From positions 1,298,799 through 1,362,798 of the forward strand of contig NW_021167087.1 of NCBI RefSeq assembly GCF_003711515.1: a stretch of 64,000 nucleotides of DNA, read 5' to 3'. The notes under the pieces were generated by a model. It had not been told where the DNA came from, did not search any database, and worked only from the letters and a program-made list of their open reading frames with translations. The position numbers and the translations under genes were made by a program. The stretch is from Sodiomyces alkalinus F11 (taxonomy: Eukaryota > Ascomycota > Sordariomycetes > Glomerellales > Plectosphaerellaceae). Below, in pieces: positions 47,662-58,213 of the stretch; positions within the stretch are counted from its first letter, which is position 1; each line of letters begins with the position of its first letter.

Positions 47662-48294
47662 GTTGAATTCGGACGCAATCTTACAAACCGCGACCCCTGC
47701 ATGATGAATCAAGGCGATCCGCAAGGCAGACGCCCCTTTTTCCAGATGCCAAGGTACCAAAGCCTTCCATGCAGCCCGATTCGGGTCAGGGGTCACAATG
47801 CAGTTAGCCATGGCGATTACTGATAAAGAAAGGCTTGCTGGCGTGGAACTACTAACGCAAATCGGGCCTCTGGTGTACCCTCTCCCAGGGACGGCTTCAT
47901 GAGGTCCAGCATGCAGCCTCGTCGGCATCGCCGCCTCAATTTCACATGTGGATAGATTGCCGATTGCATGAAATACGGAAAAGGCGTAATAAATATCGAT
48001 GTTGGAAAAGGCCTTCGCGCTTCCTTTGGCAATAGGGACTATAGTATATCGCCAGCTATTGGCTGAAAGGAGGAAGTTGTGCGTCCGTCTCTTATGACTG
48101 TCGATGAAAGAGGAAATATTAATAAGCTGCGGAACAGGGCAATTGATGAGAAAAAGGGGCTGCTTAAAATAGAGAATCATGGAATTTGGTATCGCCGTTC
48201 CGCGGGTATTACTCAGCAGTCCCTCTGCTTGCCGGATTGAGATTCTCAGGCCCCTCCGGGTCCGCGTCCGCGTCCGGGGACCGACCGGCAGCAT
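47656..48294 (-). other. Hypothetical open frame interrupted by the MITE
   Basis: A 212-codon minus-strand frame ends inside the MITE's terminal bases (…KIASEFNE then stop). I recognise no domain. Its C-terminal 50 residues (MANCIVTPDPNRAAW, HLEKGASALRIALIHHAG) look more protein-like than the Arg/Thr-rich start. If the MITE and one target copy were absent, the frame would continue in phase into the stop-free minus frame at 47079-47288. It may be a broken gene or a chance frame. Confidence 0.2.
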
Positions 48295-49292
48295 TTGGTC
48301 TCCACTTTTCCGTTTAACCCAATTCCCGGATTAGACGACAGTCTCTGGTCTCAACTGGTTTCTCACCTCCCTCCCTCATCCTCCTTCTCACAAAGTTAGG
48401 AACTCAATATATTCCAAGAATAGAACTATATAGTACCTACCCCTAAATCCAATTAGTAACTCATACATGATAATGCGTTAGATTGCCCAAACTGCAGATC
48501 TCAGATCGATCCGGACGAGCCATTGGTGTCTTGGTAAGTTCTTGGGCCTTGGCTATATTCAGACCCTGGGCCTTCTATTCATATATCCAGATTATCAAGA
48601 CTCCAACGATTCCAAATTACCACCGGGTCCTAAAGTCCTATAACAGGCCCTCTTCCAGTCAACCAACCGCATTATGGACGTCTCCCATTTAGACAGAACA
48701 GTTTGAATAGTACCTACTATATTTACCTTTTTTTTCTCTCTCCTTGTTCTTCGTTATACCCAGTTCCTACTCGCCCCGAGTATAGGATATTTTGCGTTTA
48801 TAGATATATTTGGAGGTTTAATACCGCCTACCTGCTGGCTTCTTTCTCTGTTGAACAGTCTAGTCACAGGTAACTTGTAAGAAGCCAAGAATCGTCCCTG
48901 CCATCTCATAACCTGTGCTCTTGCTTCATCTCTGTCTGATGGCACGGCCACCCTTATTTCGGATTCTGTTCCTTCCTATACAACGTACTTCCTTGCTTAG
49001 TACTCCACTCGCTCCTGTCAACCAGAAGCCCCGAAAAGAAAAAAGACGGTATTCTTCTGTTGCCCTCGATCTTTCCAAAATCCCACAATATCAACTCTCT
49101 TCTCCTCCACCCTTCTTCACCTTTCTAACCTTCTTGACGTCTTTCGGTCATTACCATTCCAAAGATAACGCCCTCAAGCGCTCTCACTTTGACAATTTAA
49201 CCCCTGCATCAACCTTCAACGTCATCTCCTTCTACGCAATTTTTCTTTCTGTTAAAGAACAACAGACAACGAGGACTATCAACATCACCACG
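48295..49292. other. Promoter and leader region of the coiled-coil protein gene
   Basis: This stretch is CT-rich, especially 49050-49140. An open frame upstream of the chosen start (from 48915) is in phase but has a composition like a pyrimidine-rich 5' leader. No separate gene was seen. Confidence 0.45.
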
Positions 49293-50744
49293 ATGGACCT
49301 CGGCGCCCAAGACAAGTGCCATTCTGGCAACGCCAGCGACAGACCCAAACCAACTGTGTTCCACACGTTTATTTCCACCACTTTTGCTCTCGTAGCTTTC
49401 TTCGCTCTGTGTGAGGTTGCCGTCCGCGGCGCGTTCCCCTTCAACCATCTCGCAGCTCTTCTCTCCTCTTGCTGCTCTATTGAGTTTGTCAGCACTGTTG
49501 TCCTCCTTCTTCTCTTTCTTCTCTTCCTCCCGTCGTCCGCCTTTACTCCTCGCAACGTTAAGAACGAGAGCCCCGCTCAATTGCCCGCTCATCGGCGTCA
49601 GTCCCTGGAGAAAACCCAAGACGTCCCTTCCTCCCCGTCGACATCCACTGGGGTTCAAGCTGGCGCGAGCTTCACCAAGCTCACCACCTCAGGCGGCGCA
49701 CTATGCACCCGACCACGCGCAACGTGTGAGGCCGTCGACGCCATGCGTACGAAGGAACAGGCCGAGGTCGACAGGCTCGACGATCAGCTCTGGCATGTCC
49801 AGCTTCAAATCACATCTGCCTTCACAGCCAAGGTAGACGCAGAGAAACGGGCGGCTTTGGCGGAGAAGAGAGCCGACGACGCCATTGCCGCTGCAAAGAA
49901 GGAGGCGGAAGACCGTATAAACCGAGTGATTGACGATGCTCAGGAGAAGTTGAAGCAGATTCAAGCCGAGGCTGATCGCGAAGGGGCCGCTGCCCACGAA
50001 AAAGCGGATTTACATTGCGAAGAGATCAAGATGAAGAACAAGAAGATTGCGGAGCTGGAAGAGGAACTCTGCCTCTTCAAGCGAGATGCCGTGGCGCCTC
50101 AGACTGTTGGGGGCTTGCGTCAGAAGAACCACGCTCTGGAAGAAGAAAGCAAACCACTTTGCGCCAGCTCGACTACTAGCACTCCTCCTACTCCTCCTCA
50201 TGGTGGCACGAACAAGTCTGTCTCGGAGCAGGGCTCAGGGGTCCGCACACCTCCCACACATTCCCAATCCAACCCAGACAACCAGTCTCACTCTAGTACC
50301 CCTTCCAGCGCTAAGAGCAAATCGTCCATGTCGCCACTCGATGATATGAGTCCGACTACCAAAAAGAGGAATACCTCGCCTAGTCGACCTCTCTCTTTCT
50401 CCCCCACTCTGTCAACTCCCACTATTTCTCATGCGACCATGGCCACGTCCACAAAATCCATGTTCGAGCAGGCAGCCGCATCAGCTAACAAGCTGATCTC
50501 TTCGTCTGTCCTTCCTCCGGCTCTTCCCTTCTCTGCTTCAGCCCCCGCTCACGTCGGTTCCTCGGCTGCCGGTCATGGAAAGTCGCTCTTTGGTCGCGTT
50601 ACGTATCCCCCGGGCCATACGCATGCTGGTCAGTCCTGGGGTTCGGCCCACAATGCGGTTATGAATTCGAAGGCAGAGCAGCCGATGGATGGAGTAAAGG
50701 CGGATTGGGAAGATGAAGACGTTGACTGGCAAGATATCCTTTGA
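49293..50744 (+). CDS. Hypothetical protein with two N-terminal membrane segments and a coiled coil
   Basis: I do not recognise the family. The gene is intronless, 483 aa from the chosen start MDLGAQDKCHSG. This start is preferred because the 126 in-frame codons upstream are encoded by CT-rich leader-like DNA. Two hydrophobic segments lie at about residues 26-49 and 62-83. A Ser/Thr/Pro-rich linker leads to a long charged helix at about 146-265, with heptad-like spacing of Ala, Leu and Glu/Lys (for example DAEKRAALAEKRADDAIAAA), a likely coiled coil. Residues about 280-440 are low-complexity Ser/Thr/Pro. The last residues, ADWEDEDVDWQDIL, form an acidic/aromatic motif that could bind a partner. 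This architecture suggests a membrane-tethered scaffold, but no function can be assigned. It lies between the MITE region and a Gal80-like gene. Confidence 0.75.
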   Translation: MDLGAQDKCHSGNASDRPKPTVFHTFISTTFALVAFFALCEVAVRGAFPFNHLAALLSSCCSIEFVSTVVLLLLFLLFLPSSAFTPRNVKNESPAQLPAHRRQSLEKTQDVPSSPSTSTGVQAGASFTKLTTSGGALCTRPRATCEAVDAMRTKEQAEVDRLDDQLWHVQLQITSAFTAKVDAEKRAALAEKRADDAIAAAKKEAEDRINRVIDDAQEKLKQIQAEADREGAAAHEKADLHCEEIKMKNKKIAELEEELCLFKRDAVAPQTVGGLRQKNHALEEESKPLCASSTTSTPPTPPHGGTNKSVSEQGSGVRTPPTHSQSNPDNQSHSSTPSSAKSKSSMSPLDDMSPTTKKRNTSPSRPLSFSPTLSTPTISHATMATSTKSMFEQAAASANKLISSSVLPPALPFSASAPAHVGSSAAGHGKSLFGRVTYPPGHTHAGQSWGSAHNAVMNSKAEQPMDGVKADWEDEDVDWQDIL

Positions 50745-51572
50745 GTTTTTGTGGAGTATAAGTCTGCGGAAGGATCTGGGTCTCCAAGGTTGTGAATGTG
50801 TTTATGAAACTGTAATAAGCAGTGGAGTTTCTGGCATTGTTCTTTGGACTTGGATTGCTTCTTGGGTTGCTTCTTGATACTCCAATCTCCTATTAGTTGG
50901 CCTGCTACTTGGAAGCAGCCGGGTGGGTGTCTTTACATGTAGTTCCAGATCCGATAGGGATTAGATACAGGATGTTCTCAAGAACTCATAATCCATTGAC
51001 CCATGAACTATACTATACACCTTGAACGCTTTGAACTTTGCAGTTGGAACCGACTCTCATATGTAACTATACATATGTAACTAGGCCTATATGTAACATG
51101 TTCCTGGAAATTGGAATTTAGAAAGCTGGCAAGTTGTTGGTTTACTGTCAATGTACATCGATAATGTACGTCTCTCTGTGTGGGAGAGTACTGACCCGAC
51201 CGGACTTGCTTATCCGAGACCGCGTCATTCAAACTCCGCTCCCCTTCCCCGATCCGGTCCCGAATTCCGATCCGCAAGGAGTGCACGGAGTAAACAACCC
51301 GCGGGGACATTAGTCAGTCACATGATGGCCCTTATTAATAATGATCATAATTAATAATAATTTGATTTATTACGTCTTGCGACGTAGTCTGCCCCGCGAT
51401 ATTTTCATGCCACCGTTTCGTATCAGTCACGACGAACAACTTGGGAAGAGAACATACAAGATAGCCAGAACATCCCAAGCACGAGGTCTTAGCTACGATA
51501 ACCAAATATCAGACGGCGCCCTTCCAATTAGTTTCCATCCTACGAATTTACAGCCAAAGTCTAAAGATCAAC
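50745..51572. other. Intergenic region
   Basis: This is the 3' flank of the coiled-coil protein gene and the promoter of the Gal80-like gene. An AT-rich patch lies at about 51328-51372 and a short ATATGTAAC repeat at 51058-51096. An upstream frame from 51341 is in another phase than the Gal80-like gene and is not supported. Confidence 0.5.
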
Positions 51573-52763
51573 ATGACGACCAGCCCCATCCGGATAGCCC
51601 TGATCGGCCTCTCCGCAAATTCTGGCTCCGCCTGGGCAGCCGGAGCTCACCTCCCCTATCTCATCTCCCCCCGGGGCAAAAAGCACTACACCATCGTCGC
51701 CCTCCTGAACTCTTCCCCCGCCGCCGCCCTCGCCGCCCGGGACTTCTTTCACCTCCCCGCCTCCGTCAAGACCTACGGCGACCCGGAAGCCCTCGCAGCC
51801 GACCCAGACATCGACCTAGTCGTCTGCATCACCCGCGTGGACATCCATTTCCCGACCATCGCCCCCAGCCTGCGCGCCGGCAAACCCGTCTACGTCGAGT
51901 GGCCGCTCACCGACAACCTACCCCGCGCGCTCGAGCTAGAACGTCTCTCCGACAAAACCGCCTGGGAAAGCAGCATCCTGGGCCTCCAAGGCCGCGTCGA
52001 CCCCGTCGTCCTGAAGCTCGCCAGCCTGCTGCGCGAGGGGCGAATCGGCAAGGTCCTAAGCAGCGACGTGAGGGCGTGGGACGCCATGCTGCCGCGGGAC
52101 CAGGTGCCGCAGGTCGTCGAGTACCTCTCGCAGAGGAAAGTGGGCGGGAACCGCGTCACGATTGCCTACGCGCACTTCATCGACAGCGTGCACTCGGTGC
52201 TGGGCGAGTTCGACGGGTTCCAGGCCCGGGTCCAGCTTCGGCGGCCCGAAATCGACGTCGTGGACGGGTTCCCCACGGGGAACGTCGTGCGGAAGACCGC
52301 CACGGATGTGCCTGACTTGGTCGCTGTCCACGGCGCGCTGAAGGGCAAGGACTACGTTGCCGACCGTGCTACCTTGACCGCGGCTATTCGGTCGGGGCCT
52401 CCGTTCAAGGGTGACCCGGCGTTCGTGTGGTCCATCCATGGCGAGAAGGGGGAGATGCAGTTCACCATTCCCACGGGGCCGTATCTCCAAGTCGGGCACG
52501 AAAAGGGTCAGGTCTCGGTCAAGGTCCATGATTTTGCCACGGACACCGTCGAGGACGTTGAGTGGGACTGGCAGGATTGGCAGAAGGAGCTGCCGCTCAG
52601 GGCACGCGACGTCGGCGAATTGTACGAGCGGTATGCTGCTTGGGTTGAAGGTGGCAAGGGTAAGATGGAGGAGGGCAGAGAGTTTACCACTGTCGCGAGC
52701 GGGATGGCTCGGATGAGAGAGACGAATGAGGTTCTTGCGCAGTTTGACCAGCAGCAGTCTTGA
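51573..52763 (+). CDS. Gal80-like GFO/IDH/MocA-family oxidoreductase
   Basis: NAD(P)-binding protein of the glucose-fructose oxidoreductase fold. The family includes yeast Gal80, a co-repressor that lost catalysis, as well as true sugar dehydrogenases. It is intronless, 396 aa. The Rossmann N-terminus reads IRIALIGLSANSGSAWAAGA, where the usual GxGxxG is relaxed to GLSANSG, as in Gal80-type proteins. VYVEWPLTDNL takes the place of the EKP-like motif found in active MocA enzymes. The C-terminal alpha/beta domain covers about 135-390 (SSILGLQGRVDPVVLKLASL, VTIAYAHFIDSVHSVLGEF). The EWPL motif resembles the VEWAL of Gal80 and suggests a sensor or regulator rather than an active dehydrogenase. 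That is inference; a catalytic role remains possible. Confidence 0.85.
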   Translation: MTTSPIRIALIGLSANSGSAWAAGAHLPYLISPRGKKHYTIVALLNSSPAAALAARDFFHLPASVKTYGDPEALAADPDIDLVVCITRVDIHFPTIAPSLRAGKPVYVEWPLTDNLPRALELERLSDKTAWESSILGLQGRVDPVVLKLASLLREGRIGKVLSSDVRAWDAMLPRDQVPQVVEYLSQRKVGGNRVTIAYAHFIDSVHSVLGEFDGFQARVQLRRPEIDVVDGFPTGNVVRKTATDVPDLVAVHGALKGKDYVADRATLTAAIRSGPPFKGDPAFVWSIHGEKGEMQFTIPTGPYLQVGHEKGQVSVKVHDFATDTVEDVEWDWQDWQKELPLRARDVGELYERYAAWVEGGKGKMEEGREFTTVASGMARMRETNEVLAQFDQQQS

Positions 52764-53807
52764 TTCTGGGACCTAATTGCCTTGGCTTGTCAGTTGAGGA
52801 CTTGAGGTGAGGTAAAGGTCCTCTTTTATATTTTAAATAGGTCCATGAGAACAAGTTGAGCGCTTTGAAGGGACTCGGAGTCTCGAGAGGTTGAAGGTCT
52901 GGGAAATAGTCAAACTCCATTTCTTGATATGGTACTGTGTGTAAGTGAACAGAGACTCTTGGGTGATGATTGCATGATTATATTACCCTTAAGCGCCGCC
53001 GGACGCCTCGGGCACGGCAGTAATATTTGTGAGGATGTGGACATTATCTAACTTCTCCTCAGTAGTGAGAAAGTAATAAGCCTTGGGCTACAGCCTACGG
53101 GCAGAAGAAATTTCAAGAAAATATGCAAGACTATAGTCTACTCCGCATCAAGTGCCGATGCCCTTGCCCCTGGTTGTGTTGACTCCCGTTTAGGCCGCTT
53201 GGCTGCATTAAAATCCCCGGCTCGGCTCTCTCGTGCCACCGGAGAACTGCAGTTTTACTCGTGGAAATATAAATACAGCATGCTGCAGGCTTACCAAGGA
53301 CCAAGGGGAAGACGATCTAGTACCAAAACAGACGGGAGTTTCTGACCCTATTGAGAAACAGCCCAGATATCTCCGCATGCCCGTCAGCACGTAGACGATC
53401 ATTACCCTGGAGGTTACATGTATCATGGGATGTCCTAGAAGACCCAAACCAGTGCGAGAATGGGAGAGCCCGCCGGACCGCCGGGCGCACATTAGTTGAC
53501 ATCCTACTGGAACGGCCCCCGGGCCCCCTATACCTGGGCTTCTTATAGGTAATTGCTGATTATCCTAAATCCAAAATACCACCTCACGAACCATGGACCA
53601 TGGCCCATGGCCCCTTCGACGGCGACTCCCCCGCATTCGTCAAAGGCTTCGTACCACTGCCGCTACGGAGAGAGGACATCCGTCTCTCACATTGGGATGG
53701 ATGTATATAATATATCTTCCTTGGGTCTCTAGGTCAACGAGACGTCAGTTGGCAGTGGGACGCAGGTCAGAGCTTTCAGTTAACCTCCGGGGTCCTCTCT
53801 GCTCAAC
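52764..53807. other. Intergenic region upstream of the GMC gene
   Basis: About 1 kb without a supportable gene. It has a palindromic CCATGG-rich patch at 53591-53612 and a TATA-like signal (TATATAA, 53704-53710) about 100 bp before the GMC start codon. Confidence 0.5.
53704..53710 (+). promoter_or_regulatory. TATA box for the GMC oxidoreductase gene
   Basis: TATATAA (within TATATAATATAT) sits 98 bp upstream of the ATG at 53808, a normal spacing for a TATA promoter with a short leader. Confidence 0.45.
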
Positions 53808-56114
53808 ATGCGACACACTCTAGCTTACCTCAGTGGCCTCAGTGCCCTCCTGCTACCGGTGCTGGCCAGGCCGGCGGCCCTCGGAGAGGCGAGAATCCTG
53901 GAGCGACAAGACCAGCTCGATGATGAGTACGACTACATCATTGTGGGAGCCGGAACGGCTGGTCTCACGGTTGCGAACAGACTGTCTGCTGATGGGGAAT
54001 GTAAGTAGTTCAGCGTTATGTCAGAAGAACGTAAAAAAGGGAAAGAAAAAAAAAAGAAAAAAGAAAAGGAATTTGAAAAGGGGGGAAGGGGAGGAGGCGG
54101 CAATGAATATGGTCACTAACCAACTAACCACCTACCACATGACTGTAGACACCGTTCTCGTCATCGAATATTGTCACTTGAGTATGTAAGCACGAGGTCT
54201 AAAGCACATACGTGCCGGGCTATGAGAGAGGCCCGAACAGGGCCCCGAAACACGTCTACAGACTACTGACACCCCGAACAGTTTCGGACGAGGTCATCGA
54301 AGCCGGCAACGGCCGCAACTTCAACGACCCCGGCATCCAGTATAACATCACGTCTGTGCCTCAGCCCGACATGAACAACAGGCGTCAGTTTGTCTGGATT
54401 GGATGCTGCGTTGGCGGTAGTTCGGCCATCAACGGCATGGTCGCCGTCCGCGGCACCAGGACCGAGTACGATGCCTGGGCTGAGCTCGGAGGGCCTAATT
54501 CGACTTGGACTTGGGATGGTGTGCTGCCATACTTCAAGAGGGTAAGTCATTTACGTTCATGATCCCTGCATGTGGGCGTTGGCTTGCTGCTAGTCTTTGA
54601 GCTGCCGCTCGGAGTGACTGTCAGACTGACGACACCCGATAGGCCATGCACTTTACACCCCCTGAAGAGCGGTTGGCCGAGGCTTTCAACATCACCTGGG
54701 ACCCCAATGCATGGGGCCAAGACGAGGACACCAAGGTCTACGCCTCTTTCCCTAATTACCAGAACCCTCGGTTGAGTAAGTTTCGATTCCCATGTTCATT
54801 TTTTGGCTGTGCTCGTAGAGAAAGCATGTTAACGTAACGACAGTTCCCATGTACAATGCCATGGCTAAAATGCCTCGAATGGATATTCCCCTGGACGGAG
54901 CTGGAGGCGAGAACGGCCTATACTGGTACCCTTCGTCCTTGGACCCGGACACGTACAGGCGTTCGTACGCCCGGACGGGCCACTACGACGAGCAGATCCA
55001 ACGCGATAACTACCACCTTATCACGCGACAGAAGGTTCGGAAGGTGCTGTTCGAATGCGATGAAACCACGGCATGGGGCGTCGAGTTCTTCTCCCGCGAC
55101 GATCCCGAGGAGGTGGTCAGCGTGAGGGCCAGGAAAGAGGTCATCATCTCAGCCGGCACCGTCCACACGCCCCAGATCCTCCAGCTCAGCGGCATCGGAC
55201 CGAGGCCTCTGCTGGAAGAAGCCGGCATCCCCGTCAACGTCGAGCTCCCCGGCGTGGGGCAAAACTTCCAAGACCACGCCTACCTCAGCGTGGGGTACAC
55301 CTGGGGCAACGGAGTCGGCCCCCCCGTCCCAGACATCCCCCAACTCGGCAACCCCAGCTCCGTATCAGGGCCTAACCTCGGCGCCTGGATCGGACTCCCC
55401 ACCATGACCGAGGACTTCGAGGACATGGCGGCCCGCTACGAAGCCCAGGATCCGGCTCAATACCTCCCGGAGGGGGCGGACCCGACCGTCGTCGCCGGGT
55501 ACGCCGAGTTCCAGCGCGTCCACGCCAAGCTGCTGCGGAGCAAGAACACCAACCTCATGTGGTTCCCGCTCAACGGAGGGGCGGGCGGCATCGTGATGAG
55601 CATGCACATCGTCAGCCACGGCACCATCAACATCAACGTCACGGACCCGGAGGCGAGCCCCGTCGTCGACTACCGCGCGCTCAGCAACCCCACCGACATG
55701 GACATCATGGTCGAGAACATCGAGTACATGCGCAAGTACATGGCCAGCCCGGACTTTGCGCCGTACGGGCCCCGCGAGACGAACCCGGGCGCCGGTGTCA
55801 CGGGCGAGGCCCTGCGCGCGTGGATCCGGCAGACGTATATCCCTACCAACTTCCACCCCATTGCCACGGCTGCCAAGAAGCCCAAGGAGTTGGGCGGTGT
55901 GGTGGACGAGGAGTTGCGCGTGCATGGGACGTCCAAGTTGCGGGTCGTTGATGGGAGTATCATGCCTTTGTTGCCGGGCGCCAATACCCAGCAGCCGGTG
56001 TACATGGTCGCAGAGAAGGTGAGCATCCCCTTACGAGCGAACTTGGATAAAAAGGGGGCCATACTGACACTTTACTTACACCAGGCTGTCGACTTTATCA
56101 AGGCGGCTCAGTGA
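53808..56114 (+). CDS. Secreted GMC-family FAD oxidoreductase (aryl-alcohol/glucose oxidase-like)
   Basis: GMC flavoenzymes oxidise alcohols or sugars, often feeding H2O2 or electrons to lignocellulose attack. Six exons are inferred: 53808-54000, 54149-54181, 54282-54541, 54643-54775, 54844-56018 and 56085-56114, giving 607 aa with all phases joining. A signal peptide covers about 1-20. The FAD-binding Rossmann motif YDYIIVGAGTAGLTVANRL is at about 41-59. The second GMC signature region holds GGSSAINGM and AGTVHTPQILQLSGIGP. The catalytic pair is His544 (NFHPIATAA) and Asn587 (LPGANTQQPVY), the His/Asn arrangement seen in cellobiose-dehydrogenase-like enzymes rather than His/His. Exon 2 is only 33 nt. 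A Cys follows IEY where most relatives have Gly; the exact 3' limit of that exon is uncertain. The substrate is unknown. Confidence 0.9.
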
Positions 56115-56534
56115 ATGCTATGGGAGATAACCTAGCTGAGGATTGGGAGACGACAGGCTGGTATCCGAAGTATTGGGCCTATACCTTTTGCTTTGCCTAC
56201 TTTGACTGGTCTGGATGACTGGCCGGAGAAGATTGAGCGTATTCTCGATCCTTATGCCAATATTGATGAGGCTCTGTTGATGAGAATGGTAGGACATGAC
56301 CTTCCTGTGGATTATAGTCGGATGGGGTAATGGACGGCTGGGGGGTTTTGTGACATAGACTCCCGAAATCTATAGTCCAGACAAAGTCTGTCCAGACTCA
56401 AATATGCCACAGGGCATTGTTCAGACGCGTCATACTCGAAAAGTACGTGGAGATAGTGGCACCGGTTCCCTCTTATGTATGCTTTTCGTTCCTCTTTTTT
56501 TCTGCTTTTTTCTTTCTTTTCTTTACTTTCTGTT
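56115..56534. other. Convergent 3' flank between GMC and TRM7 genes
   Basis: About 420 bp separate two convergent genes and should hold both 3' UTRs. A T-rich run at about 56490-56525 lies next to the TRM7 stop. A short frame at 56116-56320 (WDLEDTDWYP-like reading) looked mildly protein-like but has no start or family match. Confidence 0.4.
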
Positions 56535-57847
56535 CTAGCCTTTGACAGCCGTCTTTCCGTATGAACCACCCACTGCCTTTCTCAGCTCGATTGCTCGTTT
56601 GTAAGGTGGTGCTGTCGGTGGTTGGACTGGATCCAGAGAGACGTGTCCATCTGGAAGTTGATACGAAGCATCGGAATCGAAGGATGACAGGTCACCGCAG
56701 GCGATAAACGGCGCTATCCACTTGATGTCGTCCTTTTCTGATCCATCCAAGTTGTTCGTTTCATCGTAAGCTTCCACCTCAACCACATCCTTCCCTGGAT
56801 CGTAGAGGGACTTGGAGGGTGCAACATCCCAGGCCGCAGTCCCCGGGTTTTGCATGAGAGCATCGGCGAGAACGGGCAGCTGCCGCGTCCTCTCCTCGGC
56901 CATCTCGGGCAACCCGCTCCCCACGCCAAGCGGATCCTCAAGGCTCGCCCGAAAACCCGGGGGGGGCCGGAAATTAATGCACACGATAAACGCCTCGACG
57001 CTGCTGGCGCGCGAGGAGCGGGGCTTGGCGACGAAGACCTTCTCGAAAAAGATCTTCAGCTGGGCGTACAGGACGTCGACGTTCCGGCCTCGGAAGATCT
57101 TGGCCACGAATTTTCCGCCGGGCTTGAGGACGCAGAGGGCGAGGTTCAGGGCGGCGAAGAGGAGCTGGGACTGGACGTAGATGTCGAGGTCGTGCAGGCC
57201 CGTGACGTCCGGCGCGCCGTCGCTGATGACGAGGTCGACGGGTTGCGAGGCCGGCTGCTTGCTGCTGCGCGCGGCGGGGTCGTAGTCGGGATCGAGGGCC
57301 TTGAGGAGGAGTGGCACCGTGGCGGGATGAGTGATGTCGGCGCGAAGGGTGACGACGCCGGGGAGAGGGCTCATGGGTTGGAGGTCGATGGAGACGATCT
57401 TGACGTCCCCTGGTGTACTTCTCTCGGGTTGACGAGGCGCATAGATGCCTTCTTCTGTCGGCTTCGGGGGGTCGCTGGATGTTATGCTGGGTAGGACATT
57501 GAGCATTTGTTGGCGAAAGCGAGCTTCGCGGTCTTGCCAGGCGGTGCGCCCGAACTTCTCTCCCTTGATGAGGACACGCGACAGTACCTGAGACCAGCTA
57601 CCAGGTGCCGCACAGAGGTCAACCACTCTCGTCACGTGAGAGAAGAGGTCAAACTCTGCGTAAGCGTCAGTGGGTGGGCCTGGGAAAGGGTAAGGGGACC
57701 CGTGGGAGAGGAAATGATTCAAATGAAGTGATTCACGGATTTACCTTCATCGAGTTGCAAAAGTTTAAAGGCGCTACGGGCACGCCAGCCTTGTTCTTTC
57801 GCTAGCCTGTAATAGGCATCTCGCTTGTCCTTTGATGTTTTCCCCAT
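56535..57847 (-). CDS. TRM7: tRNA 2'-O-methyltransferase Trm7 (FtsJ/RrmJ family)
   Basis: Trm7 methylates the ribose of tRNA positions 32 and 34 in the anticodon loop, using SAM and partner proteins. Two exons, 57847-57745 and 57655-56535, give 407 aa. The start [20 protein letters not shown] and the [12 protein letters not shown] segment are the family hallmark. The SAM motif is [15 protein letters not shown] (47-61). The K-D-K-E catalytic set is Lys28, Asp180 (SDGAPD), Lys220 (VAKIFRG) and Glu255 (SVEAFIVC). The protein is longer than yeast Trm7 (310 aa) because of an insert at about 66-118 and a C-terminal extension after about 265. It is head-to-head with the MAK5 gene across 366 bp, which suggests co-regulation of translation-related genes. 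Confidence 0.93.
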
Positions 57848-58213
57848 GGTACAGCGGGTTAGGAGGCGTTCGTGTTCGTTGTGGAGAGGAAGGGAGACTC
57901 AGGGTCACTCTCAGGGCGAGGGGTTCCAACTTCTCATGGAGTCATGGTGAACTTCGGCAAGTGAAGTGACTGTGACTGAGAAAATTTAATTGATGAGTCA
58001 TCAGAAACAGAAAAGGCTGAGTTAAGGTGTGGTCTGTGCTTGACAAGGCAGATGTCTCGGAGCAATATTATACCGATCCCGTCCAAGATTTTGGTGGGGC
58101 ATCTGGGAACCAATTCTCATCACGGATTTTTTTTGTTCTGTAACGCACCAAAAAAGGGAAAACCACAGAGTTGGGCTTAGACACAATCGGACTGCGAACA
58201 CACACCACACACC
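57848..58213. promoter_or_regulatory. Bidirectional promoter between TRM7 and MAK5
   Basis: A 366-bp spacer separates the two divergent start codons (57847 minus, 58214 plus). It has no coding potential. Both neighbours act in RNA modification or ribosome assembly, so a shared promoter is likely. I saw no classic TATA box. Confidence 0.6.

Noticed and set aside
48915..49292. Upstream in-frame extension of the coiled-coil protein
   Set aside because: The DNA is a pyrimidine-rich leader and the predicted residues are low-complexity. The ATG at 49293 is a better start.
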